From JAJPHF01 sp035293805 (GTDB taxonomy: Bacteria > Chloroflexota > UBA6077 > JAJPHF01), in NCBI GenBank assembly GCA_035293805.1, contig DATGMD010000028.1, positions 62,001 to 126,000 on the forward strand: 64,000 nt of DNA. The letters run 5' to 3'. Positions within the stretch are counted from its first letter, which is position 1. Each line of letters opens with the position of its first letter. The notes beneath the pieces were generated by a model, which did no database searches, had not been told where the DNA came from, and was given only the letters and a program-made list of their open reading frames with translations. Positions 17,300-26,818 of this stretch are shown piece by piece. The translations under genes and the position numbers were made by a program.

Positions 17300-17964
17300 T
17301 GAGCTTCCGGGGCACCGCGATCCTGATCGCCATCCTCGCCGTGTTGGGGGCCGGGGTCTACTTTCTAGACTACCGGCCCAACCCCAACCCCTCCGGGCTC
17401 GACCCGAAGCTGCAGATCTGGAACCTGGACAAGGATACCGTCCAGCGGGTCGTCGCCCGCTCGCCGGAGGGCGAGGAGACGATGGAGAAGCGGTCCGACG
17501 GGCTATGGTACCTCCTGCCGCAGGACGTGCGGGCCGACTACTGGCGCATCACTGGCACGCTCGTCCGCCTGTCCAACATGCGCGGCAGCCGGCGCCTGAA
17601 CGACAACAACACGGACTGGGCGCCCTACGGCCTGGACGACCCACAGACGGCGCTGACGCTGCGCGACGGCGCGGGCGTGGACCACACCCTGCTGATCGGC
17701 GGCAAGAGCCCGACCGAGGACGGCTACTACGCGCGCCAGCCGGACGACAACACGCTGTGGCTGATCGGGTCGTTCAACGTCGAGGACGTGCAGCGCTTCG
17801 TGAAGGAGCCGGCCTTCGAGCCCACGCCCGCGCCGTCGCCCGAGCCCACCGCCGCGGCCACGCCGACGCCTGGCCCGACCAGTACCGCCGAGCCCGCCGC
17901 GGCCGCCACGCCCGTACCGCCCGGCCTCCCCACGGTCGGCGTGTCCGCGCCCACCACCCCGTGA
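17299..17964 (+). CDS. DUF4340 protein, short form
   Basis: 221 residues. One N-terminal membrane span (AILIAILAVLGAGVYFLDY) leads to a DUF4340 domain: GLWYLLPQDVRADYWRITG, LSNMRGSRRLNDNNTDWAPY, then YGLDDPQTALTLRDG and LLIGGKSPTEDGYYARQ. DUF4340 proteins regularly follow GldG-like proteins. The final 50 residues are a Pro/Thr/Ala-rich tail, which replaces the longer second half found in many homologues. Last gene of the ABC operon. Confidence 0.82.
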   Translation: MSFRGTAILIAILAVLGAGVYFLDYRPNPNPSGLDPKLQIWNLDKDTVQRVVARSPEGEETMEKRSDGLWYLLPQDVRADYWRITGTLVRLSNMRGSRRLNDNNTDWAPYGLDDPQTALTLRDGAGVDHTLLIGGKSPTEDGYYARQPDDNTLWLIGSFNVEDVQRFVKEPAFEPTPAPSPEPTAAATPTPGPTSTAEPAAAATPVPPGLPTVGVSAPTTP

Positions 17965-18113
17965 GGGGCGCGACGCATCCGCGCCTGCGGCCCATCGCTC
18001 CTCGTAAGCGTTCGGTCCTGCCGTGAGACAGGGGGTTGCAATACGGCCGGCAACGCCGTATACCCCTCTTCGTGGAGAAGATCGCGCTGCACCCGCCGCT
18101 GCGTCTTCTGATC

Positions 18114-18131
18114 GGTAAGCGAACGCTTACC
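18114..18131. promoter_or_regulatory. Palindromic operator candidate upstream of the orphan binding protein
   Basis: GGTAAGCG-AA-CGCTTACC, an 8-bp perfect inverted repeat around two bases, 20 bases before the ATG at 18151. A related half, GTAAGCGTTCG, occurs at 18004-18014. The symmetry and size resemble LacI-family operators; the ribosome site (GGAGG, 18134-18138) follows directly, so a bound repressor would block the gene. Confidence 0.45.
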
Positions 18132-18150
18132 TGGAGGCGAGGGGGCCGTA

Positions 18151-19152
18151 ATGAAGCGAAACCACACCATGCTGCGGTGGAGCCTGTGGGTTGCCGTTAG
18201 CATCGGCCTCCTCGTACTTGCCGCGTCCGCCTGCGCACAGCCCCCCAAGAAGATCCCCCGCATAGGGTATCTGGCTGCCGTATCCGCGTCTGCCGACGCG
18301 CCGCGTCTGGAGGCGTTTCGCCAGGGACTACGGGATCTGGGCTATATCGAGGGGCAGAACATTATCATCGACTATCGCCACGAGGCCGGAGGATTTGAGC
18401 CGCTTCCTGGGCTCGCGGCGGAACTTGTCGGTCTTGAGCCCGACGTGCTTGTCGGAGTCACCACCAACGCTGCCCAGGCCGCGAAGCAAGCCACCACGAC
18501 GATACCGGTCGTCTTTATGGGTGTCACCGATCCCGTTGCGGCTGGACTGGTCGAGAGTCTGCCGCATCCCGGCGGCAACTCTACGGGCGTTACCAACATG
18601 GCCGCGATTCTGACGGGCAAGCGAATGGAGTTTCTGAAGAACACCATTCCCGAGGTTTCGCGCCTCGCCGTCCTGTGGGACCCCCAGGCTCCAGGATCTA
18701 CGCCACAATGGCAAGAAAGCCAGCTGCCTGCACGCGAGCTGGGCATTGAACTGTATTCGATGGAAGTAAGTAGTGTCGATCGATACGAGGCGGCATTCAG
18801 AGAGGCCGTGGAGGCGCACAATGACGCCGTTTGGGTGACGCTGAATCCGTTGGCCAATTCGAACCAACAACTGATCGCGGATCTGGCCATCCAGAACCAC
18901 TTGCCATCCATATGCGCGCGCGAGGACTATTCGCAGAACGGTTGCTTGATGGCTTATGGACCGGGCTATGCTAATGAAGGCCGCGACGGCGCTCGGTACG
19001 TGGACAAGATTCTGAAGGGCACCAGGCCAGAGGACATTCCCGTAGAGCAGCCGATGAAGTTTGAACTGGTGATCAACCTGCGCACGGCCCAGGCCTTGAA
19101 TCGGACCGTGCCACAGCGCGTGTTGCTGCAGGCCGACCAGATCATCCAGTAG
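18151..19152 (+). CDS. ABC-type substrate-binding lipoprotein (PF04392, TrpX/YtlA-like)
   Basis: 333 residues. The signal peptide ends in a lipobox-like LAASAC. The body carries PRIGYLAAVSASADAPRLEA, FRQGLRDLGYIEGQNIIIDY, LAAELVGLEPDVLVG, TTIPVVFMGVTDPVAAGLV and HPGGNSTGVTN, the pattern of ABC_sub_bind proteins for aromatic or amino-acid-like ligands. No permease or ATPase gene is adjacent. By eye its third-position GC is lower than that of the neighbours (codons such as GAA, GTT and TTG are frequent), which suggests recent transfer. An operator-like palindrome precedes it. Confidence 0.88.
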   Translation: MKRNHTMLRWSLWVAVSIGLLVLAASACAQPPKKIPRIGYLAAVSASADAPRLEAFRQGLRDLGYIEGQNIIIDYRHEAGGFEPLPGLAAELVGLEPDVLVGVTTNAAQAAKQATTTIPVVFMGVTDPVAAGLVESLPHPGGNSTGVTNMAAILTGKRMEFLKNTIPEVSRLAVLWDPQAPGSTPQWQESQLPARELGIELYSMEVSSVDRYEAAFREAVEAHNDAVWVTLNPLANSNQQLIADLAIQNHLPSICAREDYSQNGCLMAYGPGYANEGRDGARYVDKILKGTRPEDIPVEQPMKFELVINLRTAQALNRTVPQRVLLQADQIIQ

Positions 19153-19326
19153 CGCCCCCCGCCATCGCTTCACGCCCGATTCGGCCTGGCGGTTCACCTG
19201 CCGGGGCGGGTCCTCATCCCAGCCCGCTCTAGCGGGGGAGGGTGCAGAGCCCCCCCACCTCGGCCTTCGCTTCGTCGTTAGCGCTCATCCTGGCAGGCCC
19301 CGGGCGCCCGCGGGGCAGGTGGTCGC

Positions 19327-20196
19327 TCATTCGAGGATGCGCACTTCGCGGGGAGCGGGCGCCAGGCGCGATGCGCCGAACGCGCGGCGCTGGCGCACGT
19401 CGGCGTATACCCAGCTGAGCAGGAAGAGCCCCGAGGCGACGAGCACGACCGTGGCGCCGGACGCGGCGTCCAGATAGTAGCTGAGATACAGGCCGGCGGC
19501 CCCGCAGCTCGCCCCAATCAGCGTGGATAGCACCGTCATGCGCCCAAAGCTATCGGTGAGCTGGCGCGCGACCACCGCTGGGATGATGAGGGCGGCCGCG
19601 ATCAGCGTGACGCCCAGCACCTGCATCGACACCACGATGGTGGTCGCCAGGACGAGCGCCAGCAGCGTGTCCATCCAGCCGGCCGGCACGCCGTACACGC
19701 GAGCGACCTCGGGATCGAAGGTGGTGAACAGGAGCTGCTTGTAGGCCAAAAAGAGCACCAGCGCGCAGGCCAGCGTGGCTGCCGCGATCACCAGCACGTC
19801 CTGGTCGGACACGCCGAGCACGTTGCCGAACAGGGCCGCCTCGAAGTTCTTCGTGAACTGCCGCGCCCGGCTGATGATCGCCACGCCGAGCGCAAAGCTG
19901 GCGGTGGTGACGATGCCGATCGCGGCGTCCGCGCCGATGCGGCGCCGCCGCGCCGTCTCGTTGATCGCGAGCGCCGACAGGAAGCCCCAGATGCCCGCGG
20001 CGACGTAGAAGTTCAGCTGCAAGACGTAGCCGAAGACCGCGCCGCCGAAGATGGCGTGCGACAGCCCGTGGCCGATGTAGCTCATGTGCCGCAGCACGAC
20101 GTAGACGCCGACCAGGCCGCACAGCGCGCCGGCGAGGGTGGCGGCGAGCAGGCCGCGCGCGAAGAACGCGTAGTGGAACGGCTCAAGCAACGCCAT
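19327..20196 (-). CDS. Metal ABC transporter permease (ZnuB/MntB family)
   Basis: 289 residues with eight or nine hydrophobic segments. FFARGLLAATLAGALCGLVG, VYVVLRHMSYIGHGLSHAIF and GVTLIAAALIIPAVVARQL are characteristic of the ABC-3 family that imports Zn, Mn or Fe. The ATG lies inside the ATPase gene (14-base overlap), so the two are co-translated. With the divergent binding-protein gene at 21190 and the Fur-family gene at 23238 it forms a complete regulated metal uptake locus. The metal cannot be told from this subunit. Confidence 0.93.
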   Translation of the reverse strand: MALLEPFHYAFFARGLLAATLAGALCGLVGVYVVLRHMSYIGHGLSHAIFGGAVFGYVLQLNFYVAAGIWGFLSALAINETARRRRIGADAAIGIVTTASFALGVAIISRARQFTKNFEAALFGNVLGVSDQDVLVIAAATLACALVLFLAYKQLLFTTFDPEVARVYGVPAGWMDTLLALVLATTIVVSMQVLGVTLIAAALIIPAVVARQLTDSFGRMTVLSTLIGASCGAAGLYLSYYLDAASGATVVLVASGLFLLSWVYADVRQRRAFGASRLAPAPREVRILE

Positions 20197-20986
20197 TGCC
20201 CGCCCGGTGGCCCGCGCCGATCACCAGGTCGGGGTGATCGACGACGACGGTGACGTCGCCCTCGCGCACTACGCGCATGGGCGCGCCGTAGAGCCGCGAC
20301 AGGATCTCGTCGGTGAACACGGCCTCGGGCCGGCCCTGGGCGATGATCGAACGATTCAGCGCCACGACGTAAGGCAGGTGGGTGGCTACCGCGTTCAGCT
20401 CGTGCGTCGAGAGCAGGATCGCCGTCCCCGCGCGCTGCAGCTCGGCCAGCAGGTGCAGCACGTCGTGACGGGTGCGGATGTCCACGCCGCTGGTGGGCTC
20501 GTCGAGCACGAGCAGCCGCGGCTGGCGGAGCAGCGCCCGCGCCAGGAACACGCGCTGCTGCTGGCCGCCCGAGAGGTTGCGGATGTGACGCTCGGCCAGG
20601 TTGCCGAGCCCCAGCCGCTCCAGCAACGTCCGCACCTCGGCCCGCGCGCGGCGGCCGGCCCAGGGCCAAGGGCCCAGCTCCATCGTGCGGCCCATCAAGA
20701 CGACCTCTTCCACGGTTACGGGAAAGGTCCAGTCGACCGTCTCGAGCTGAGGCACGTAGCCGATGCTCGGCGGTGCGCCGCGCAGGGGCCGGCCGTCGTA
20801 GAGCACCTCGCCGGCGACGGGCCGCACGAGGCCCAGCGCGGCCTTGAGCAGCGTCGTCTTGCCGGAGCCGCTCGGCCCGACGAGCCCGACGAACTGCCCC
20901 GGCTCGACCGTTACCGTCACGCCGGACAGCACGCGCTCCGCGCCGTACGCACAAGCGACGTTGCGGAATTCCAGCAGGGGGGGCAA
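20183..20986 (-). CDS. Metal ABC transporter ATP-binding protein (ZnuC/MntA family)
   Basis: 267 residues. LLEFRNVACAYGAERVLSGV opens the domain; Walker A is GPSGSGKTTLLKA, signature LSGGQQQRVFLARAL, Walker B LLVLDEPTSGVD and the switch His is in LLSTHEL. GYVPQLETVDWTFPVTVEEV is the Q-loop region typical of metal ABC-3 ATPases. I set the start at TTG 20986 because GGAGG is 5 bases upstream and the family-like sequence begins there; a longer frame to ATG 21142 crosses the divergent promoter region. Confidence 0.92.
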   Translation of the reverse strand: MPPLLEFRNVACAYGAERVLSGVTVTVEPGQFVGLVGPSGSGKTTLLKAALGLVRPVAGEVLYDGRPLRGAPPSIGYVPQLETVDWTFPVTVEEVVLMGRTMELGPWPWAGRRARAEVRTLLERLGLGNLAERHIRNLSGGQQQRVFLARALLRQPRLLVLDEPTSGVDIRTRHDVLHLLAELQRAGTAILLSTHELNAVATHLPYVVALNRSIIAQGRPEAVFTDEILSRLYGAPMRVVREGDVTVVVDHPDLVIGAGHRAGNGVA

Positions 20987-21088
20987 GGGAGCCTCCAACA
21001 AACGCTCGGCACCGCATTCTAGCCCATCTGCCAAGATGCCTACCAGCCACGATGGATATGGCAGCTCAACCGTTAGAGCAGCATTAGT

Positions 21089-21117
21089 TTGTCCATCAGT
21101 AGGGTAACTGCTAAAAT
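21089..21117 (+). promoter_or_regulatory. Promoter of the metal-binding protein gene
   Basis: TTGTCC (21089-21094) and TAAAAT (21112-21117) are separated by 17 bases. The region is AT-richer than its surroundings. No clear Zur or MntR box could be matched by eye. Confidence 0.5.
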
Positions 21118-21189
21118 CGGCTATTGCATGCCATTGCGACAAGCGGAGCGCGCGAGCCGGGCTCTGGCTGTCGGCGGAGGAGTACGGTG

Positions 21190-22170
21190 ATGCGGCTACC
21201 GCGCGCGCTCGTCCTCACGGTTGCGGCTTGCTGCGCTCTGGCGCTGGCGCTGACGGTGTTGCCGTCGGCGGGCGTCGGGCAAGGACACCTGAAAGTCGTC
21301 AGCTCGGTGGCGCCGATCGCGAATCTGATCCAGAACGTCGGCGGCTCGCGCATCGACCTGCTGCAGCTCATCCCCGACGGCGTCGACTCGCACACCTTCG
21401 AGCCGCGTCCCTCCGACGCGCGCGCCATCTCCGAGGCCGACCTGTTCGTCCTGAACGGCCTGGACCTCGAGGCGCCGACGCTGCGCATGATCAACGCCAA
21501 TCAGAAGCCTGGCTCGCAGATCCTCCTCCTCGCGGACAACACGATCACGCGCGACCAGTGGATCTTCGACTTCAGCTTCCCCGAGAGCCGCGGCCACCCA
21601 AACCCCCACCTCTGGCTGAACGTGGCCTACGCGCGCCACTACGCCGAGCTGATCCGGGACAAGCTGGTGGAGATGGACCCGACGAACGCCGACTACTACC
21701 AGGCGAACGCCGCGCAGCTCATCGCGCGCCTCGACCAGCTCGACCAGGCGATCATGACCGCCGTGCAGACCGTGCCGCCCCAGAACCGGCGCCTGCTCAC
21801 CTACCACGACTCGTGGGCCTACTGGGCGCCGCGCTACGGCTTCGAGGTCATCGGCGCGATCCAGCCGTCCGACTTCTCGGAGCCCCGTCCGCGCGACGTG
21901 GCCGCCATCGTTGACCAGATTCGCCGGGAGCAGCTCCCGGCGATCTTCGGCTCCGAGGTGTTTCCCAGCCCGGTGCTGGAGGTGATCGGCCGCGAGACGG
22001 GCGCCCGCTTCGTGGACAGCCTGCGCGACGACGAGCTGCCCGGCGCGCCCGGCAGCCCCGAGCACAGCTACATCGGCATGATGCTCGACGACATGCGGAC
22101 GATCATGACCGCGCTCGGCGGCAGCGATGCGGCCTTCGACGGCATCGACCCCTCCAACGTGGCGTCGTAG
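21190..22170 (+). CDS. Metal ABC transporter substrate-binding protein (ZnuA/cluster A-I family)
   Basis: 326 residues. A signal peptide (ALVLTVAACCALALALTVLP) has no lipobox at the usual place. The family pattern is clear: VVSSVAPIANLIQNVGGSRI, IPDGVDSHTFEPRPSDARAI (first metal His), NPHLWLNVAYA (second His), LLTYHDSWAYWAPRYGFEVI (third His) and PAIFGSEVFPSPVLEVIGRE (last acidic ligand). There is no His-rich loop. ATG 21190 follows GGAGG by 9 bases; GTG 21187 is possible. Divergent from the permease and ATPase genes. Delivers Zn or Mn to the permease outside the membrane. Confidence 0.9.
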   Translation: MRLPRALVLTVAACCALALALTVLPSAGVGQGHLKVVSSVAPIANLIQNVGGSRIDLLQLIPDGVDSHTFEPRPSDARAISEADLFVLNGLDLEAPTLRMINANQKPGSQILLLADNTITRDQWIFDFSFPESRGHPNPHLWLNVAYARHYAELIRDKLVEMDPTNADYYQANAAQLIARLDQLDQAIMTAVQTVPPQNRRLLTYHDSWAYWAPRYGFEVIGAIQPSDFSEPRPRDVAAIVDQIRREQLPAIFGSEVFPSPVLEVIGRETGARFVDSLRDDELPGAPGSPEHSYIGMMLDDMRTIMTALGGSDAAFDGIDPSNVAS

Positions 22171-22225
22171 GCGATACCTGAGACGGATCGCCCCTCAGCG
22201 GGCGGCCCTCCTGACCCGGAAGCAG

Positions 22226-22263
22226 CGCGAAGCCCCGGGGCGTTGCCGCCCCGGGGCTTCGCG
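22226..22263. terminator. Bidirectional terminator hairpin
   Basis: Sixteen-base-pair perfect stem (22226-22241 with 22248-22263) around a GTTGCC loop, placed between two convergent genes ending at 22170 and 22281. Confidence 0.7.
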
Positions 22264-22280
22264 GCCGGACCAGACTGGCG

Positions 22281-23057
22281 CTACACGCCGGTGTCGGGGG
22301 CGGCGGGGCAGGTGCTGCTGACCCAGGCTTGGATGCCGGCGATCACCTGGTAGAGATCGTTGGCGCGCGAGAGCGGGTAGGCCGTGCGATCGGCGTTCAA
22401 GCCGGCCGCCGCCAGGCGGTTGGCGACCACCGCCTGCCGCAGGCTGGCGTCGGCGATGCGATTCGCTTGTAGCGTCTGCTGGAAGCCCAGGCCCGCGAAC
22501 ACGTTGCCCACCTCGCCCTGCTGCAGCGCCGCGAGCGCGATCAGGTCGGCGGTGCCCGGGCCGCCCAGCCCGCCGCCCGGCGCGAGCCCGGGTGACTGGG
22601 CGTTGAGGCCGGCGGCGACCGCCGCGAAGCTCAGGCCGGCCGGCCCATTGTTGAGCGCGGCGAGGCTGCCCAGCGCCTGCGTCCCGGCGAACTGCCAGCC
22701 GGCGGCGGCCAGGGGGGTGATGCCAAAGCCGCCTGGCCCGCCGAAGCCGGGGCCGAAGGAGCCGAGCCCCCAGGCGCCGAAGGCCGGGCCGTAGGGGCTG
22801 CCGGGGCCGTAGCCGTTGAGGGGGCCGTAGGCGCTGGCCGGCCAGCTGTAGAGCGGGGGGCGGCCGTCCGGGCCGACCGGATACAGGCTGGCGGCGTTGG
22901 CGTACCAGAGCATCTGGCGGAAGTACGGCTCGGCCAGGTCGCGGAACTGTCGCTGGCACTCGGGGTGGTCGCCGATGTCTCCCGCATGGGCCGCCGGCCG
23001 CGGCCCGGTGAGCAGCGCGCTGCCGGCTAGCAGCAGCGCAGCGAGTAGCCGTCGCAT
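22281..23057 (-). CDS. Secreted Gly/Ala-rich protein of unknown function
   Basis: 258 residues from ATG at 23057, with AAGGAGG 4 bases upstream. A signal peptide (LLAALLLAGSALLTG, cleavage likely after AAHA) is followed by DHPECQRQFRDLAEPYFRQM, a GYGPGSPYGPAF-type glycine/proline/tyrosine-rich stretch, and a helical half (ALQQGEVGNVFAGLGFQQTL). Two cysteines, one near each end of the mature protein, may pair. I do not recognise the family. The gene sits between the metal-binding protein and the Fur-type regulator, but nothing in it suggests metal binding. Confidence 0.7.
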   Translation of the reverse strand: MRRLLAALLLAGSALLTGPRPAAHAGDIGDHPECQRQFRDLAEPYFRQMLWYANAASLYPVGPDGRPPLYSWPASAYGPLNGYGPGSPYGPAFGAWGLGSFGPGFGGPGGFGITPLAAAGWQFAGTQALGSLAALNNGPAGLSFAAVAAGLNAQSPGLAPGGGLGGPGTADLIALAALQQGEVGNVFAGLGFQQTLQANRIADASLRQAVVANRLAAAGLNADRTAYPLSRANDLYQVIAGIQAWVSSTCPAAPDTGV

Positions 23058-23237
23058 GTCGCCTCCTTGAAGTCGCGGGGCATGACTTCGCTTCGATCTG
23101 GCGGGGACGGACCGCAGACGCAACCGCCCCCGACTGATAAACGGGGCATGTTGCAAAACGTTACAGCAAAGACGGCGTGCAATTGCGGCGGGATGCAATA
23201 CGGCCGCGAGGCAGCGGCTGATCGCCGGCCGAATAGG

Positions 23238-23744
23238 CTAGCGGGTTTCGGCGGGAGCCGAGTGGTGGTGGGTCGTCGTGGCGGGGGCCGGGCTGGCCGC
23301 GCAGGCGCGGCAGCGGCCGGCGATCGCGAGGTGGGTCAGGTCGCTCTCGAAGCCGTAGCGCTCGTGGAGGGACTGGCGCAGCGGCTCGCCCACGGACAGG
23401 TCCTCGATCTCCTGGATGGCGCCGCAGCTATGGCAGACCAGGTGCATGTGCGCCGGCTCCTCGGCGCGGTGGTAGCGGGTGCTGCCCTCCTCGACGTGCG
23501 CGTGGCTGATGAGGCCCATCTGCTCCAGCAGCTGCAGCGTGCGGTACACCGTGGAGCGGTTGATCGAGGGGAAGCGGCGCGAGACTTCGAGGTAGATCGC
23601 CTCGGGGACGATGTGGCCGCGGGTGGCTAGCACCTGCTCGATGACGAGCTGGCGCTGCGGCGTCACGCGGCTCCCGCGCGCGTGCAAGAGATCGGCCAGG
23701 GAATCGTCTTTTTGCACGTCGTCTCGCTCGCTTGCTGTGATCAT
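23238..23744 (-). CDS. Fur-family metal-dependent repressor, possibly Zur
   Basis: 168 residues. The winged helix is RVTPQRQLVIEQVLA and INRSTVYRTLQLLEQMGLIS; the dimerisation domain has HMHLVCHSCGAIQEIEDL and AGRCRACA, giving the two CxxC pairs of the structural zinc site. HAHVEEGSTRYH supplies the His/Glu of the regulatory site. The last 20 residues are His-rich (TTTHHHSAP). Its place next to a Zn/Mn ABC system makes Zur (or a manganese sensor) the best guess; peroxide or iron sensing cannot be excluded. There is no clear ribosome site before ATG 23744. Confidence 0.88.
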   Translation of the reverse strand: MITASERDDVQKDDSLADLLHARGSRVTPQRQLVIEQVLATRGHIVPEAIYLEVSRRFPSINRSTVYRTLQLLEQMGLISHAHVEEGSTRYHRAEEPAHMHLVCHSCGAIQEIEDLSVGEPLRQSLHERYGFESDLTHLAIAGRCRACAASPAPATTTHHHSAPAETR

Positions 23745-23822
23745 AGCACGCCAGGCCATCGCGGGCGTCGGGCATTTCGCGCCATGTGCAGTGGGTCGCC
23801 GCGTTCCCGCGACATGGGGCCC

Positions 23823-23858
23823 GGGCGGGTCGCCGGCCGCGCGGCCGGCGACCCGCCC
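23823..23858. terminator. Long perfect palindrome
   Basis: An 18-bp arm (23823-23840) is followed at once by its exact complement (23841-23858). It stands 7 bases beyond the stop of the minus-strand gene that ends at 23866 and likely ends its transcript before the Fur-type gene. Confidence 0.6.
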
Positions 23859-23865
23859 CCGGGGG

Positions 23866-24594
23866 TTACTGCTCAGTGGTGAACTCGGCGGTCAGCTGCA
23901 GGTCGAAGACGTAGGACAGGCACATGCCCTGGCCGCGGACGTCGAGCGACTCGTCGTCGCCGCGCAGCACGAACGTGCGCTCGTCGCCGCCCGCGGCCAG
24001 CCATTGCTGCACCTGGGGCGTCACGTCCCAGGCCCCGTAATCGCCCGTGGTCGCCCCCTGCACGCCGGCAATCATCGCGGGGCGCGTCGGCACCACCCGG
24101 TCAAAGCTCGTGTCCCAGCCGTCGGTGGGCACGCCCAGGCCCGTGTTGCAGGTAGGGAGGATCCCGTACTGCGAGTCGCCGGTCGGGGAGCGGCGCACGG
24201 TGCTGGCCTCGGCGTAGCTGAGCGTGGCCCTGGTCAGCGTGCCCTGCGCGGCGAGGCCGCGCAGCGGGGCGAGGCCGAAGACGGCCACCGCCTGCAGCAC
24301 GTGCTTCTGGCCCCGGTCCTGGTTGTTCTCGTAGCCGACGACCCACAGGTCGGAGAGACTGCGCACGTCCCGCCCGTCGAAGCCCTGGCAGCTCGCGGTC
24401 GGGGCGGACAGGGTGGCGCCACAGCGGCTCTGGCCGGCGGTTCCCACTCGCGTCGGCGTGAGGCTGACCGTCTGCGTTTGCTGCGTGTCGGGTGCGGCGA
24501 ACGCACGCACGGCCGTGGTCAAGAGCATTGCGCTCAGCGCTCCTCCCACCACGAGTCGGCCGGTCGTTCTCGCCCATCGGATCGGTCGGGTCAT
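23866..24594 (-). CDS. Secreted protein, DNRLRE-like
   Basis: 242 residues with GGAGGAG 4 bases before the ATG. The signal peptide (LVVGGALSAMLLTTAVRAFA) ends before APDTQQ. The mature part resembles DNRLRE-type beta-sandwich modules: ATLSYAEASTVRR, then GAWDVTPQVQQWLAAGGDER and TFVLRGDDESL. Three cysteines are present, CGATLSAPTASC in particular. Such modules occur in exported Chloroflexota proteins of unknown role. A long palindrome follows the stop. Confidence 0.6.
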   Translation of the reverse strand: MTRPIRWARTTGRLVVGGALSAMLLTTAVRAFAAPDTQQTQTVSLTPTRVGTAGQSRCGATLSAPTASCQGFDGRDVRSLSDLWVVGYENNQDRGQKHVLQAVAVFGLAPLRGLAAQGTLTRATLSYAEASTVRRSPTGDSQYGILPTCNTGLGVPTDGWDTSFDRVVPTRPAMIAGVQGATTGDYGAWDVTPQVQQWLAAGGDERTFVLRGDDESLDVRGQGMCLSYVFDLQLTAEFTTEQ

Positions 24595-24833
24595 CCTACT
24601 CCTCCTGCCGAAGCTGCACGTCAGCCCGGCGTTGCGCTGTCGCTTGGTGTGCGCTCGAAGAGACCGAGGGTGCGCGCCGCCAGCGCTGATCCTGGCGGTG
24701 AGCCACTGGGAAAGCCAGGCGGGTCAACCCAGTATAGCGGGCGGCGATGGCCGCACGAGGCGCGCCCCCGTGGGGACAGCGGCCTTGTGCCGCGCGCGCC
24801 GTGGGGCACCAGGCCCCCGTGTAACCGGCGGCC

Positions 24834-25400
24834 CTACCGGCGGACCGTGAACAAGCCCGTGCAGATCTCGACCTCGGTAAGGCCCACCTGGTTGGTGTAC
24901 TCGTAGCGCGCGGCGAGAGCATTCAGCTCCCGCTTCCGCTGCGCCGTCGACAGGGAGCAGCCCAGCTCGCCGAGCTTCCCCTGATCGCCGAACCCCAGGA
25001 AGTTGCTGCGATACCAGAGCACCTCTTCGACGATCTCGGCCCGCGTGCCCAGCGGATCGCCCACCGCCGGCCGGACGCTGCCGGCGCCCTGGCCCGTGCC
25101 GGCCGCCGAGCCGCCCGGATAGGCGTCCACCAGCGGCGGCTGTGAGCTACCACGCTGCACGGCCGCCTGTACCGAGGCGCTGATCCGGCGCACGCTCGCC
25201 GGGTCGAGGGCCTGCCCCGAGCCGCCGCGGGACTGGCCCGCGAGATCGAGGTCCGCGACCTGGGTTGCGGCGGAGCGTCGCACTAGCTCGAGATCTCCCG
25301 CGTGTACTGCCGCCGGGGGCGCTGCCAGGCTGGCGCTGGTCGCCATGCCGAGTACCGTTAGTCCCATCAAGGTCAGCCGCTTGAGGCCCGTTGCCTGCAT
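24834..25400 (-). CDS. Secreted protein of unknown function
   Basis: 188 residues from ATG at 25400, preceded by GGGAGGG 10 bases upstream. The signal peptide is LTLMGLTVLGMATSASLAAP. The mature protein is Ser/Gly/Ala-rich up to about residue 110, then helical with EIVEEVLWYRSNFLGFGDQG and AQRKRELNALAARYEYT. Two cysteines are in the last 50 residues. I do not recognise the family. It lies downstream of queG in the same direction but 224 bases away. Confidence 0.65.
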   Translation of the reverse strand: MQATGLKRLTLMGLTVLGMATSASLAAPPAAVHAGDLELVRRSAATQVADLDLAGQSRGGSGQALDPASVRRISASVQAAVQRGSSQPPLVDAYPGGSAAGTGQGAGSVRPAVGDPLGTRAEIVEEVLWYRSNFLGFGDQGKLGELGCSLSTAQRKRELNALAARYEYTNQVGLTEVEICTGLFTVRR

Positions 25401-25624
25401 GCCGTTATCCCTCCCTTGCGCTATTGAGTTGCCTGGACGGTGGCGAGATCGGTGTCGAATGTAGATTACGCGCCGAGCGACGTAGCCACAGCGACCTGTG
25501 TCACAGATAGAGAGTGAATCGGGCCACGTCGGGCGGGGCGGCTGGCGCAGGCATTCCAGGAACGGCGCGGCTCCAAGGGGTCCGCCAAACCGCTTGCTGG
25601 CTCGGCCCGGGGTGCCACCACGCC

Positions 25625-26810
<1,186 letters not shown>

Positions 26811-26818
<8 letters not shown>

